Source of the DNA: JAZDLC01 sp043802345
Lineage (GTDB): Bacteria > Planctomycetota > B15-G4 > JADJEK01
Assembly: GCA_043802345.1 (NCBI GenBank)
Contig: JAZDLC010000497.1
Location: 1 to 41,664 of the forward strand
Reading direction: 5' to 3'
DNA length: 41,664 bases
Below, piece by piece: positions 25,289 to 32,751 of the stretch. Each line of letters opens with the position of its first letter. The stretch's first letter is position 1. The position numbers were made by a program, and so were the translations under genes. A model generated the notes under the pieces. The model did not search any database. It saw only the letters and a list, made by a program, of their open reading frames with translations, and was not told where the DNA came from.

Positions 25289-25316
25289 CTTCTCTTAAGT
25301 TTGGACTGCCAGGTGC

Positions 25317-25463
25317 CTAGCGGCGCTTGGCGACCTTCTTCTTGGTTGCCTTTTTCTTGGCGACCTTCTTGGCCTTCTTGGCGACCTTCTTCTTGGTTGC
25401 CTTTTTCTTGGCGACCTTCTTCTTGGTTGCCTTCTTCTTGGTTGCCTTCTTCTTTGCGGCCAT
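25317..25463 (-). CDS. Lysine-rich histone-H1-like small basic protein
   Basis: This is 48 residues, ATG 25463, with an ideal AAGGAG 7 nt upstream. An in-frame extension to 25655 is not supported. The protein is almost wholly Lys, Ala, Thr and Val: tandem variants of KKKAT and KKKVA, ending AKRR. Such sequence is the C-terminal-tail type of histone H1 seen in chlamydial HctB, bacterial AlgP-like proteins and planctomycete H1-like proteins. It probably binds DNA or RNA through charge. It lacks any folded domain, is shorter than most relatives, and has its own strong terminator, so it is a genuine single-gene unit. The DNA is itself internally repetitive, so copy number may vary. Confidence 0.85.
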   Translation of the reverse strand: MAAKKKATKKKATKKKVAKKKATKKKVAKKAKKVAKKKATKKKVAKRR

Positions 25464-25470
25464 GTGAGGT

Positions 25471-25476
25471 CTCCTT
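25471..25476 (-). promoter_or_regulatory. Shine-Dalgarno of the H1-like gene
   Basis: AAGGAG on the minus strand is spaced 7 nt from ATG 25463. It fixes the start of the 48-residue protein. Confidence 0.65.
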
Positions 25477-25600
25477 AAGGGAATGGAAAACGAAGAGCGA
25501 TCACGCTTCGCAACGCTCATCGGTGGTAAGTGCCCGGTTCTTGAAGGGATTCGACATTTTTCTTCCCTTTCATGTGGGTGAGGTGGGTCGGATCGGGAGC

Positions 25601-25629
25601 TTGACGCCCCCGCGGGGGGCCGATAAAAA
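25601..25629 (+). promoter_or_regulatory. Sigma-70-type promoter for tRNA-Arg and tadA
   Basis: TTGACG (25601-25606), a 17-nt GC-rich spacer, then TAAAAA (25624-25629). The -35 matches 5 of 6 consensus bases and the spacing is ideal. Expected initiation is about 25636, some 50 nt before the tRNA. Confidence 0.5.
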
Positions 25630-25686
25630 GGCATGTTTGGCGTGGCCTGGTGCATTCAGAGTGCTGAGTGGGGTCACACGAGAGGA

Positions 25687-25763
25687 GCACCCATAGCTCA
25701 ACTGGATAGAGCGCCGGCCTACGAAGCCGGAGGTTGAAGGTTCGAGCCCTTCTGGGTGTACCA
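25687..25763 (+). tRNA. tRNA-Arg(ACG)
   Basis: This 77-nt tRNA includes an encoded CCA. The acceptor arms GCACCCA and TGGGTGT pair (one G-U). The D-arm GCTC/GAGC, anticodon stem CCGGC/GCCGG and T-arm (GGTTCGAGCCC) are all present. The seven-base anticodon loop CTACGAA gives anticodon ACG. A34 of this tRNA is the bacterial substrate of TadA, whose gene follows 37 nt downstream, so it reads CGU, CGC and CGA after conversion to inosine. Confidence 0.96.
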
Positions 25764-25800
25764 ACTCGATCCCATCGGCAAGGCGTGGGTGTGCTCCGCC

Positions 25801-26298
25801 ATGAGTCACTTTCTTCCGAGGTCCGGCGAAGACGCAGACGAGGTCTTCATGGAGCTTGCGCTCCGAGAAGCGGCTCGGGCCCTGGAGGAGGATGAGGTTC
25901 CGGTGGGAGCCGTGATGGTCGCATCCGGTTCCGTGATCGCCCGGGCTCATAACCAGGTCCGGCAGCTCCGGGATCCGACGGCGCACGCCGAGATGCTGGC
26001 GATTACGCAGGCCGCCGCGGCTCTGGAGAACGAACGGCTCGGAACAGTCACGCTTTATGTCAGCCTGGAGCCGTGTGCCATGTGCGCCGGGGCGCTGGTG
26101 CTGAGCAGACTCGACCGGGTCGTGTTTGGAGCTCGGGACCAAAAAGCGGGTGCCTGTGGATCGGTATACGATATCCTCCGTGACCCACGCATGAATCACC
26201 GTCCCGAGGTGACGGCCGGCGTGGGTGCGGAACGGTCCGGCTTGATGCTGCGGGAGTTCTTTGACTCTCAAAGACGGCGAGCCGGAGGAAATAGCTGA
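25801..26298 (+). CDS. tadA: tRNA-specific adenosine deaminase
   Basis: This is 165 residues from ATG 25801; an in-frame GTG inside the tRNA is rejected. It deaminates A34 of tRNA-Arg(ACG) to inosine. The zinc deaminase signature is complete: H62-A-E64 (TAHAEML), with E64 as proton shuttle, and P91-C92-AM-C95 (EPCAMCAGAL). It also has the TadA-typical DPTAHAEM and FGARDQKAGACGSVYDIL. The gene sits between its substrate tRNA and tRNA-Ser(CGA), 15 nt before the latter, so all are probably on one precursor RNA. Confidence 0.95.
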   Translation: MSHFLPRSGEDADEVFMELALREAARALEEDEVPVGAVMVASGSVIARAHNQVRQLRDPTAHAEMLAITQAAAALENERLGTVTLYVSLEPCAMCAGALVLSRLDRVVFGARDQKAGACGSVYDILRDPRMNHRPEVTAGVGAERSGLMLREFFDSQRRRAGGNS

Positions 26299-26313
26299 AG
26301 TGGATCTGTGTTC

Positions 26314-26404
26314 GGAGAGGTGCCAGAGCGGTCGAATGGGTCGGTCTCGAAAACCGGTGACTCGTTTTACGGGTCCGAGGGTTCGAATCCCTCCCTCTCC
26401 GCCA
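26314..26404 (+). tRNA. tRNA-Ser(CGA)
   Basis: This 91-nt class II tRNA has a long variable arm and encoded CCA. The acceptor GGAGAGG pairs with CCTCTCC. The anticodon loop CTCGAAA gives CGA. The variable arm spans TGACTCGTTTTACGGGTCC. G73 is the discriminator, as expected for serine. Confidence 0.95.
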
Positions 26405-26489
26405 CTCCAGATCGCCTGTTCCGGGAGGTCTCGCTAGAGATGCCGCCGGGACGGGCCGTTTGCGGTTCGGATCAAGAGAAAGACAAACA

Positions 26490-26580
26490 GGAGAGGTGTC
26501 AGAGCGGTCGAATGAGCACGCTTGGAAAGCGTGTGGGTGGATATCCTGCCCCGGGGGTTCAAATCCCCCCCTCTCCGCCA
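26490..26580 (+). tRNA. tRNA-Ser(GGA)
   Basis: This 91-nt class II tRNA has encoded CCA and the same acceptor stem (GGAGAGG/CCTCTCC) as the tRNA-Ser 86 bp upstream. The anticodon stem CACGC/GCGTG holds the loop TTGGAAA, giving GGA. The long variable arm is GTGGGTGGATATCCTGCCC. Confidence 0.95.
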
Positions 26581-26584
26581 TACA

Positions 26585-26616
26585 TGGGTCGGCCCTCCCT
26601 GGGGAAGGCCGGCCCA
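26585..26616 (+). terminator. Strong stem-loop after the tRNA-Ser genes
   Basis: TGGGTCGGCC, a 12-nt loop, then GGCCGGCCCA form a 10-bp stem with one G-U pair, 4 nt after the CCA end. Only a weak T-rich tail (GATTTGATT) follows, so it may be a terminator or a processing signal. Confidence 0.5.
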
Positions 26617-26746
26617 CCGATTTGATTGAATGCCGTGCAGCCGGGACGCTGGAGGTGTCCTGCACCCGAAATCCTCCACAATGCGGGGGTGATGCTGCGC
26701 CGAGGGTCGGCGATCCTGGATCGGCGTGCGCCCAGACGGTGTTGAC

Positions 26747-26843
26747 GAGCGGGTCCCAGGCAACGAGGGACTGTGAACCTGGTCAGGCCCTGACGGGAGC
26801 AGCCATAAGCAGCCCCCCTCGGGTGCTCTGGGGGTGCCCGTTC
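26747..26843 (+). ncRNA. ffs: Signal recognition particle RNA, 4.5S type
   Basis: The universally conserved SRP S-domain is present: CTGGTCAGG (about 26780-26790), a CCC-TGAC-GGG tip, and AGCAGCCATAAGCAG on the other side. Outward the two strands pair as GAGGG/CCCTC, then GCA/TGC and CCCAG/CTGGG, and GAGCGGG (26747) with CCCGTTC (to 26843), making one long hairpin of about 97 nt. The apical tetraloop is UGAC rather than E. coli GGAA; this fits the URRC alternative. It works with Ffh to target membrane proteins. The exact ends are estimated from pairing. Confidence 0.82.
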
Positions 26844-27335
26844 TGAGCCGGAGGGGTTCACGCTCCCATGTGAGCTGATTCGACGCGCGGCGCACGGCTC
26901 TTTCTGGCCCGAGCCTTCTCACGACGTTTGTGCGAGACCCGGGAGAACCCGCCGCTGCCGTGCGAGGATTCCGCTGAGGAAGGCAGGAAGAGCGGGGCTG
27001 AGGCGGTGAGATCTTGGAGGCGCGGCCGCCCGCAGCAATCCTCTTCCTGCCTTCCTTGGGGCCCGCGCAGAAATAACTTCCTGTTTTGGGCGAGCAATCG
27101 TTGTTCCTGGCACGGCGCGACGACGACCGTGTATTCGAGATACTCCGAAGAGGAGCAACACAGCCAGGGGCGGCGAGGGCCGGCCAAAACCGGGAGTTAT
27201 CCTGCGCGGGCCCTTAGAGAGCTGCATCATGCCATGAACTCGGGGTTCGGCGCTCGCCCGATCCATGGCGCTGGCTCCCGGGTCTGCTATGCTGGGCGTC
27301 TCTCTCATGCTCCAGAAAGGCCACCCGACCGGAAG
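26844..27335 (+). other. Long non-coding leader between SRP RNA and dnaX
   Basis: About 490 bases without a supported gene. An open frame runs through part of it in phase with dnaX, but it lacks any family sequence and the dnaX start is clear. A TATGCT near 27288 could be a -10 element, but no good -35 is spaced from it. I see no riboswitch that I can name. Confidence 0.4.
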
Positions 27336-28868
27336 ATGTCGTACCTCGTCCTCGCCAGAAAATACCGGCCCGGCACCTTCGATGAGGTGGTCGGTCAGCC
27401 GGCCACTGCCCGCACCCTCAGGAACGCCATCCGCCTTGGGCGGGTCGCCCACGCGTACCTCTTCGCCGGCCCCCGGGGCGTTGGCAAGACCTCCATGGCC
27501 CGTATCCTGGCCAAGGCGCTCTGCTGCGAACAGGGCCCGACCGCCGAACCGTGCGGCAAATGCGAGCGGTGCCGGGGGATTCAGCGTGGCAACGACCTGG
27601 ACGTGGTCGAGATCGATGCTGCCTCCAACCGGGGGATCGACGACATTCGATCGCTGCGTGACAAGGCAAGGGTCGCCCCGATGCGCGGCCAGCGGAAGCT
27701 GTACATCATCGATGAGGTCCACCAGCTCACCTCGGAGGCGTTCAATGCCCTGCTCAAGATTCTGGAGGAGCCTCCCGGGCATGTGCTGTTCGTGCTGGCG
27801 ACCACTGAACCGGAGCGTGTCCCCGATACGATCCGGTCGAGGTGTCAGTTCTTCGAGTTCCGCCGGGTCTCCGACGCTGATATCGCCGCCCGGCTGAGGA
27901 TGGTCTGTGAGGCCGAGGGGATCGAGGCGGAAGAACGGGCGCTGGCGGCGATTGCCCGGTCGGCCAGGGGGGGTGTCCGGGATTCCCAGTCGCTGCTGGA
28001 CCAGGCGATCACTCACGGGGACGGCAAGGTGACACTGGAAGGAGTCCTGGAGGTGACCGGTTGCCTTTCCCTGGACACGGTGCACGGCCTGCTCCGATCG
28101 GCCGCGGACGGCGACCTGAAAGCGGTGCTGGGAGAGGTCGACCGGCTCTGCCGGGCCGGGATCGCTCCCGAGGCGATCGTGAGCGCCCTTCTCGCGGAGG
28201 TTCGCGAGCTCCTGGTGGCCTGCGCCTCCGGATCGAGCGCGGAGTTTCTGGAAGGCGGATCTGGGAGCGATGCCTTGCTGGAGCTCTCGCGTCGGCTGGA
28301 CGTGGACCGCGTTCTGGTCATGACCAGCCTGCTGCTGGAGGCGCGTCGCAAGCTGCGAGAACAGGACGAGCCTCGGCTGCCGCTGGAGGCGGCCCTGATC
28401 CGGATCGCCCGGACTCCGGAAAGCGTGCCGCTGGAGGAACTCCTGGCTGCCCTGCGCGCCGCGCCCGGTTCCGCGGAGTGCCCCCGGGTGGATGCCGCCC
28501 CCACGGCCGCCGCGAATCCCGAGGACCCCGCGGGCGCGCAGGATCCCGGCGAGCTCCTGGAGCGCGTGATCAACGAGGTCGGCAAGCGCCACGGATCGGT
28601 GGCGGGCTTTCTGCGCTCATTCCAGGCCGTTTCGTTCGACGGAACGATGCTGCTATTGACCCAGGAGGAACGGGGCCCTGCTCTTTTCAGCCTGGAGGAC
28701 GAGAAGGTCAGGAAGGCGGTGGAGCTGGCGGCGTCGCGGTTTCTGTCGCGGCCGATCAGCTTGAAGCTGGCTTCCCGATGTGCGGAAGAAGATCTCCGGT
28801 CACGGGCCGGGAAGAACACGATCGCCGATCGGGCACGTGAGATGTTTGATGGCGAGGTAATCGATTGA
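27336..28868 (+). CDS. dnaX: DNA polymerase III subunits gamma/tau
   Basis: This is the clamp-loader ATPase of the replisome, 510 residues. ATG 27336 gives the standard N-terminus MSYLVLARKYRP. Walker A is GPRGVGKT (45-52). The zinc module uses C64, C73, C76, C79. Walker B is in LYIIDEVHQLT, and sensor 1 and the SRC arginine finger are in LATTEPERVPDTIRSRCQF. The C-terminal region is short and Ala/Pro-rich before a final domain, so this may be a compact tau. I see no A-rich slippery site of the E. coli kind. It precedes ybaB and recR in the classic dnaX-ybaB-recR order. Confidence 0.96.
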   Translation: MSYLVLARKYRPGTFDEVVGQPATARTLRNAIRLGRVAHAYLFAGPRGVGKTSMARILAKALCCEQGPTAEPCGKCERCRGIQRGNDLDVVEIDAASNRGIDDIRSLRDKARVAPMRGQRKLYIIDEVHQLTSEAFNALLKILEEPPGHVLFVLATTEPERVPDTIRSRCQFFEFRRVSDADIAARLRMVCEAEGIEAEERALAAIARSARGGVRDSQSLLDQAITHGDGKVTLEGVLEVTGCLSLDTVHGLLRSAADGDLKAVLGEVDRLCRAGIAPEAIVSALLAEVRELLVACASGSSAEFLEGGSGSDALLELSRRLDVDRVLVMTSLLLEARRKLREQDEPRLPLEAALIRIARTPESVPLEELLAALRAAPGSAECPRVDAAPTAAANPEDPAGAQDPGELLERVINEVGKRHGSVAGFLRSFQAVSFDGTMLLLTQEERGPALFSLEDEKVRKAVELAASRFLSRPISLKLASRCAEEDLRSRAGKNTIADRAREMFDGEVID

Positions 28869-28888
28869 GGGCTCCCTCGGGAGCCCTC
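28867..28888 (+). terminator. Perfect hairpin between dnaX and ybaB
   Basis: GAGGGCTCC, loop CTC, GGAGCCCTC-type stem (9 bp), overlapping the dnaX stop. No T-run follows, so partial termination, RNA processing or 3-prime end protection are alternatives. Confidence 0.45.
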
Positions 28889-28918
28889 TAGCACGGCAGG
28901 CCGCCGGAAAGGAAGACC

Positions 28919-29239
28919 ATGGCCGGTTTGGGTGACTTCACGGGACTCCTGAAGCAGGCGCAGAAGATGCAGAAGGAGATGGGCCGGGTCCAGGAGGAGC
29001 TGAAAGATCGAGTCGTCGAGGGCTCCTCGGGCGGCGGAATGGTCACGGTCCACGTCAATGGCAACATGGACGTCCTGGCCATCAAGATCGACCCCGAGGT
29101 GATCGATCCAAAAGAGGCAGAGATGCTGGAAGACCTGATTCTCGCGGCGGTCAAGCAAGGAGTGGAGAAGGCCAGGGAACTGGGAAAGAAGGAGCTGGGC
29201 AAGCTGACCGGAGGGCTCTCGCTGCCCGGAATGTTCTAG
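28919..29239 (+). CDS. ybaB: YbaB/EbfC family nucleoid-associated protein
   Basis: This is 106 residues, the normal size. The N-terminal helix LLKQAQKMQKEMGRVQEEL is the family signature, followed by the beta core GGGMVTVHVNGNMDVLAIKIDPEV and a C-terminal helix (LILAAVKQGVEKAREL). It forms a dimeric tweezer that binds DNA. The start ATG 28919 has AAGGAAG upstream. It lies between dnaX and recR as in most bacteria, but is here bounded by a hairpin on each side. Confidence 0.95.
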   Translation: MAGLGDFTGLLKQAQKMQKEMGRVQEELKDRVVEGSSGGGMVTVHVNGNMDVLAIKIDPEVIDPKEAEMLEDLILAAVKQGVEKARELGKKELGKLTGGLSLPGMF

Positions 29240-29273
29240 GAGTTTGCGTGGCAGTTTCTGGCGCGCAAACTCC
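29239..29273 (+). terminator. Long inverted repeat after ybaB
   Basis: GGAGTTTGCG and CGCAAACTCC form a perfect 10-bp stem with a 15-nt loop, starting at the last base of the ybaB stop. No T-run follows. The next bases hold a tandem GGCGCCGTC duplication (around 29281-29299). Confidence 0.4.
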
Positions 29274-29440
29274 TGGGTCGCGGCGCCGTCGGCGCCGTCC
29301 GGGTAGCGGCCAGCCCGCGAATCGAAGCACAATCGCGGGACTCCGTGCAACCTCGCTCGGCGCCGGATATAGTAGATGGGTACTGTAATTGCTAGACGGG
29401 CCGTTTCCCCCTGTGCGGAAGGCGTCCAAGGTCGAGGTTC

Positions 29441-30046
29441 ATGCCGTTTCCGGAGCCAATCCAGAGGTTGATCGAGGAGTTCACGAAGCTCCCCGGCGTC
29501 GGTCCGCGTACCGCGGAGCGGCTCGCCTTTCACCTGCTCCGCGGCACGCCGGAGGATGCGCTGAACCTGGCGCTGGCGATCCGGGACGTGAAGAAGCAGG
29601 TCAAGACCTGCTCGGTCTGTTGCAGCGTCGCTACGGAGGATCCCTGCCCGATCTGCGCCGACCCCGCGCGTGATCGCTCCACGATCCTGGTGGTGGAACG
29701 TCCCAACGACCTGGAGGCGTTCGAGGCTGCCGGATTCCATGGGGTCTATCACGTGCTGGGCGGGGTCGTGAATCCGATCGAGGGGATTCGCCCCGAGCAT
29801 CTGACGTTTGAGAGACTCAACGAACGGGTCGCGGGCGGGGCGGTCCAGGAGGTGATTCTGGGCATGGACCCGGACTTTGAAGGTGACGGCACGGCGCTCC
29901 TTCTCGCGTCCAGGCTGCGCAAGGCGGGCGTCATGGTCACGCGCATCGCCCGGGGGATTCCCTCAGGGTCATCCATCGAGTACTCGAACGCGGCCGTCCT
30001 GGCTGAAGCGGTTTCCGGCAGGCGCGAGGCGGAGGCTGAGCGATGA
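29441..30046 (+). CDS. recR: Recombination protein RecR
   Basis: This is 201 residues, standard length. The N-terminal helix-hairpin-helix LPGVGPRTAERLAFHLL is followed by the four-cysteine zinc finger (CSVCCSVATEDPCPIC, near 57-72). A Toprim domain begins STILVVERPNDLEAFE and includes GMDPDFEGDGTA, and the C-terminal part has TRIARGIPSGSSIEYSN. RecR works with RecO/RecF in gap repair. The stop overlaps the rpoN start (ATGA, 4 nt), linking repair and sigma-54 genes in one transcript. Confidence 0.97.
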   Translation: MPFPEPIQRLIEEFTKLPGVGPRTAERLAFHLLRGTPEDALNLALAIRDVKKQVKTCSVCCSVATEDPCPICADPARDRSTILVVERPNDLEAFEAAGFHGVYHVLGGVVNPIEGIRPEHLTFERLNERVAGGAVQEVILGMDPDFEGDGTALLLASRLRKAGVMVTRIARGIPSGSSIEYSNAAVLAEAVSGRREAEAER

Positions 30047-31461
30047 GGCTGGAGCTTCAGCTATCTCAGCGGCCGGAGATGCAGCTCCGGCTTTCGCCGC
30101 AGCTCATTCAGAGGATCGAGATCCTCCAGCTTCCGGCCCAGGAGCTGATTGAGCTGATCCAGCAGGAGTCTTCCGAGAACGAGATCCTGGAGGTCGAGCC
30201 GGCCCGATCCGAGTTGACGCCGCCGCAGAACGGCCAGGAGAAGGAGGGGGGCGAGCCGGAACTCTCGGAACAGGTCTCTGCCGATCTGGAGGGGTACACC
30301 GGCTACAGCGAATTCCTCAGGCCCAAGGCGAGGCGGGACGACGAGCGGGATCCGAAGATGGAGGCGATGAAGAACGCTCCATCTGCGCCGAGCACCCTGG
30401 CCGACCATCTGCTGAGCCAGGTGTCGTTCGCCAACCTGTCGCGCGAGGTTCGGGCGTTCATCGAGATCCTGATTCAGCATCTCGATGAGAACGGGTTTCT
30501 TGCCGATCCCCTGGAGGAGATCCTGATCCCGTACGACGAGGGATTCACGATCGAGGTGGCGCGGGACGCGCTCGATTTCCTCAGGACTCTCGATCCAGTC
30601 GGGGTGGGCGCGACCGACATGCGGGAATGCTTCCTGATGCAGCTCGATCGGGAGCATCCGCGCTACAAGCTCCACAAGAAGATCGTCAGCAATCATCTCG
30701 ATGATTGGAGGGACAATCGTCTCCCCAAGATGGCCCGGGCGGCCGGTGTGGATCTCGATCAGATCAAGGAGGCCATGGAGGATCTGCGAAGTGTGCTCAT
30801 GCCGCCGCCGGGACGGCTGTTTCGTGAGGATCTCGTGGTGCCGGTGCGGCCGGATGTGGTAGTCACCAAGATCGAGGGACAGTACGTGGTCAGTCTGGAG
30901 GACGGTCTCTATCCCCAGATTTCGGTCAGCTCGGCCTATCTCGATCTGTACCGGAATCGGGGAGTGGTCGGTCAGAGAAGAAGGGAGCTGAAGGGGAAGA
31001 TCGACCGGGCCCGGTTCCTGATGGAGGCGATCGAGCAGAGGAAGAACACGCTGCGCAGAGTGGCGGAGGAAATCGTCCAGCACCAGGTGGAATTCCTGGA
31101 GCACGGCCGCCTGCTGCCACTGAAGATGCGGGATGTGGCGGACTCCCTGGGCCTGCACGTCTCCACTGTGAGCAGGGCCATTTCCGACAAGTGGATGCAG
31201 ACTGCCCGGGGCATCTTCTCCTTGAAGCACTTCTTCACCGGGGCGGCCTCGGGGGGTGAGGCGGCGGGTCTGGAATCGCGGGACTCGGTGAGGACGAGGG
31301 TGCAGGAGATCATCGAAGGCGAGGATAAGAGGAGGCCGCTATCGGACGAGGAGGTGGTCAAGCGGTTGCGGACGCTGGGTCTCGACATCGCCCGCCGCAC
31401 CGTGACCAAGTACCGGAAGATGCTGGACATCCCTTCCTCCCGCCAGCGGCGGGAGTATTGA
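30043..31461 (+). CDS. rpoN: RNA polymerase sigma-54 factor
   Basis: This is 472 residues. Region I is the Gln/Leu-rich LQLSQRPEMQLRLSPQLIQRI segment (first about 45 residues, quoted in part), followed by an acidic region II. The core-binding domain runs from about 110 to 320. The helix-turn-helix is LKMRDVADSLGLHVSTVSRA. The RpoN box near the C-terminus reads ARRTVTKYRKMLDIPSS, close to the canonical ARRTVAKYRE. It directs transcription from -24/-12 promoters with AAA+ activators, none of which is in the window. It is translationally coupled to recR. Confidence 0.96.
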   Translation: MRLELQLSQRPEMQLRLSPQLIQRIEILQLPAQELIELIQQESSENEILEVEPARSELTPPQNGQEKEGGEPELSEQVSADLEGYTGYSEFLRPKARRDDERDPKMEAMKNAPSAPSTLADHLLSQVSFANLSREVRAFIEILIQHLDENGFLADPLEEILIPYDEGFTIEVARDALDFLRTLDPVGVGATDMRECFLMQLDREHPRYKLHKKIVSNHLDDWRDNRLPKMARAAGVDLDQIKEAMEDLRSVLMPPPGRLFREDLVVPVRPDVVVTKIEGQYVVSLEDGLYPQISVSSAYLDLYRNRGVVGQRRRELKGKIDRARFLMEAIEQRKNTLRRVAEEIVQHQVEFLEHGRLLPLKMRDVADSLGLHVSTVSRAISDKWMQTARGIFSLKHFFTGAASGGEAAGLESRDSVRTRVQEIIEGEDKRRPLSDEEVVKRLRTLGLDIARRTVTKYRKMLDIPSSRQRREY

Positions 31462-31501
31462 GCTGGCCCGGTCTTCGCACCGCCAGGGAGCAGGCAGCGA
31501 C

Positions 31502-32239
31502 GTGCGCACTCTGAAGCTCATTCTCCGCTACGATGGTCGGGCGTACGCCGGCTGGCAACGACAGCAGCCCAACCGGCCGACCATTCAGCGGGAACTGGAG
31601 TCGGCCGTACTCAGGGTCACCGGCGTGCCAGGCGTGGTGCACGCTTCCGGCAGGACCGACGCCGGAGTGCATGCCATCGGCCAGGTGGCGCACCTCGTGA
31701 CTCCGTGCGAGCTGCCGCCGGAGCAGCTGCTGAGAGCGCTCAACGCCAACCTGCCCCAGGACATCGCGGTGCGTCAGATTTTCGAAATGCCGGAGGGCTT
31801 TCATGCCCGGCGTCATGCCCGGCGGAAGACTTATTTCTACCAGTTCTATGTGGACGAGAATCGGAATCCCCTCTGCTCTCGAAGGGCGCTGCATTTGAGA
31901 CGCTGGCCCGACCTCGCGCGACTGCGCCTCGCGGCCGAAATCCTTACGGGAAGACACGACTTCCGGTCGTTCGTCACAGGAGCACCGGATGACAAGGACA
32001 CGGTGCGGCAGCTCTACCGGATCCGTGTGCTGCGTACGCCGCACGGGCTGCGTATCTTCGTTACCGGAAACGGGTTCCTACGGCACATGGTTCGCTCCCT
32101 GGCCGGCCTGATGATCCGGGTGGGAACCGGCAGGGAGGAGATCCACCGGGTCGAAGAGATCCTGGCTGCCCGCAGTCGCTCCGCGGCGCCCGCGGCGCTG
32201 CCGGCGCACGCCCTGTTTTTGTGGAGGGTCGATTATTGA
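31502..32239 (+). CDS. truA: tRNA pseudouridine(38-40) synthase
   Basis: This is 245 residues from GTG 31502. The catalytic aspartate D53 lies in ASGRTDAGVHA. The N-terminal LRYDGRAYAGWQRQ and the C-terminal GNGFLRHMVRSLAGLMIRVG are family hallmarks. It makes pseudouridine at positions 38-40 in the anticodon arm. It sits between rpoN (40 nt upstream) and hpf, where many proteobacteria have no gene. Confidence 0.96.
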   Translation: MRTLKLILRYDGRAYAGWQRQQPNRPTIQRELESAVLRVTGVPGVVHASGRTDAGVHAIGQVAHLVTPCELPPEQLLRALNANLPQDIAVRQIFEMPEGFHARRHARRKTYFYQFYVDENRNPLCSRRALHLRRWPDLARLRLAAEILTGRHDFRSFVTGAPDDKDTVRQLYRIRVLRTPHGLRIFVTGNGFLRHMVRSLAGLMIRVGTGREEIHRVEEILAARSRSAAPAALPAHALFLWRVDY

Positions 32240-32355
32240 CACCCTGATACCCTTGCGGTGAGATCCGATCAGGGAGCACAAACGGTGACTCGAATCACGG
32301 ATCCGGCGCCTGGCTCCGGTTTCCGTCAATAGTAACTGCGCAGAGGAGCAAGTTC

Positions 32356-32751
32356 TTGAACGTCGAAATCTCCGGCCGACACGTCCAGGTCACTGCCGGA
32401 ATCGAAGAGTACGCCCGGGAGAAGGCGTCAAGGGTTGCCAAGTATCTCAAGACAGATGTGCGGGTTCAGGTCGTGCTGGAAAAGGAGGGCGACAAGTACC
32501 AGGTCGAGATGATTGTCTCCGGCTATCGGGGGCCGGTGATTGTGAGCCGCGTGCAGCATGATGAGCTCTTCGCCGCAGTGGATCTCGCCATCGACAAGCT
32601 TGAGCAGCAGCTGCGGAAGGTGAAGGGTCGTCGGCAGGCTCGCCAGGGTGGCAGCATGGCAGGGGAACCCCTCGATTCGCCGGACAGCGGGGAAGGGGAC
32701 GACTCCGAGGTGAGCTACGAAGACGTCATCGATGAGGAGTTGAACAAGTGA
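32356..32751 (+). CDS. hpf: Ribosome hibernation promoting factor, short type
   Basis: This is 131 residues from a TTG start at 32356, with GAGGAG upstream. The fold begins NVEISGRHVQVTAGIEEYAREKASRVAKYL (quoted in part), with VQVVLEKEGDKYQVEMIV and the second helix FAAVDLAIDKLEQQLRKVKGR. The C-terminal tail is short and acidic and lacks the extra dimerization domain of long HPF. It binds the 30S decoding centre in stationary phase. It overlaps ptsN by 4 nt (GTGA). Position after rpoN matches the conserved rpoN-hpf-ptsN order of proteobacteria. Confidence 0.93.
   Translation: MNVEISGRHVQVTAGIEEYAREKASRVAKYLKTDVRVQVVLEKEGDKYQVEMIVSGYRGPVIVSRVQHDELFAAVDLAIDKLEQQLRKVKGRRQARQGGSMAGEPLDSPDSGEGDDSEVSYEDVIDEELNK

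Noticed and set aside
25464..25655. N-terminal extension of the H1-like peptide
   Set aside because: A strong Shine-Dalgarno precedes ATG 25463, and the extension is unlike the Lys-rich protein.
25756..25800. Earlier GTG start for tadA
   Set aside because: It lies in the tRNA-Arg 3-prime end; ATG 25801 gives a normal-length protein.
27112..27130. TGGCAC motif before dnaX as a sigma-54 promoter
   Set aside because: No TTGC element at the -12 spacing.
26928..27335. Upstream extension of dnaX in frame
   Set aside because: The standard N-terminus MSYLVLARKYRP begins at 27336 and the extension has no family sequence.
26919..28592. Minus-strand open frame opposite dnaX
   Set aside because: Shadow of dnaX; no start signal or family sequence.
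28013..29800. Minus-strand open frame spanning dnaX, ybaB and recR
   Set aside because: Crosses three recognised genes on the other strand; Ser/Arg-rich shadow.
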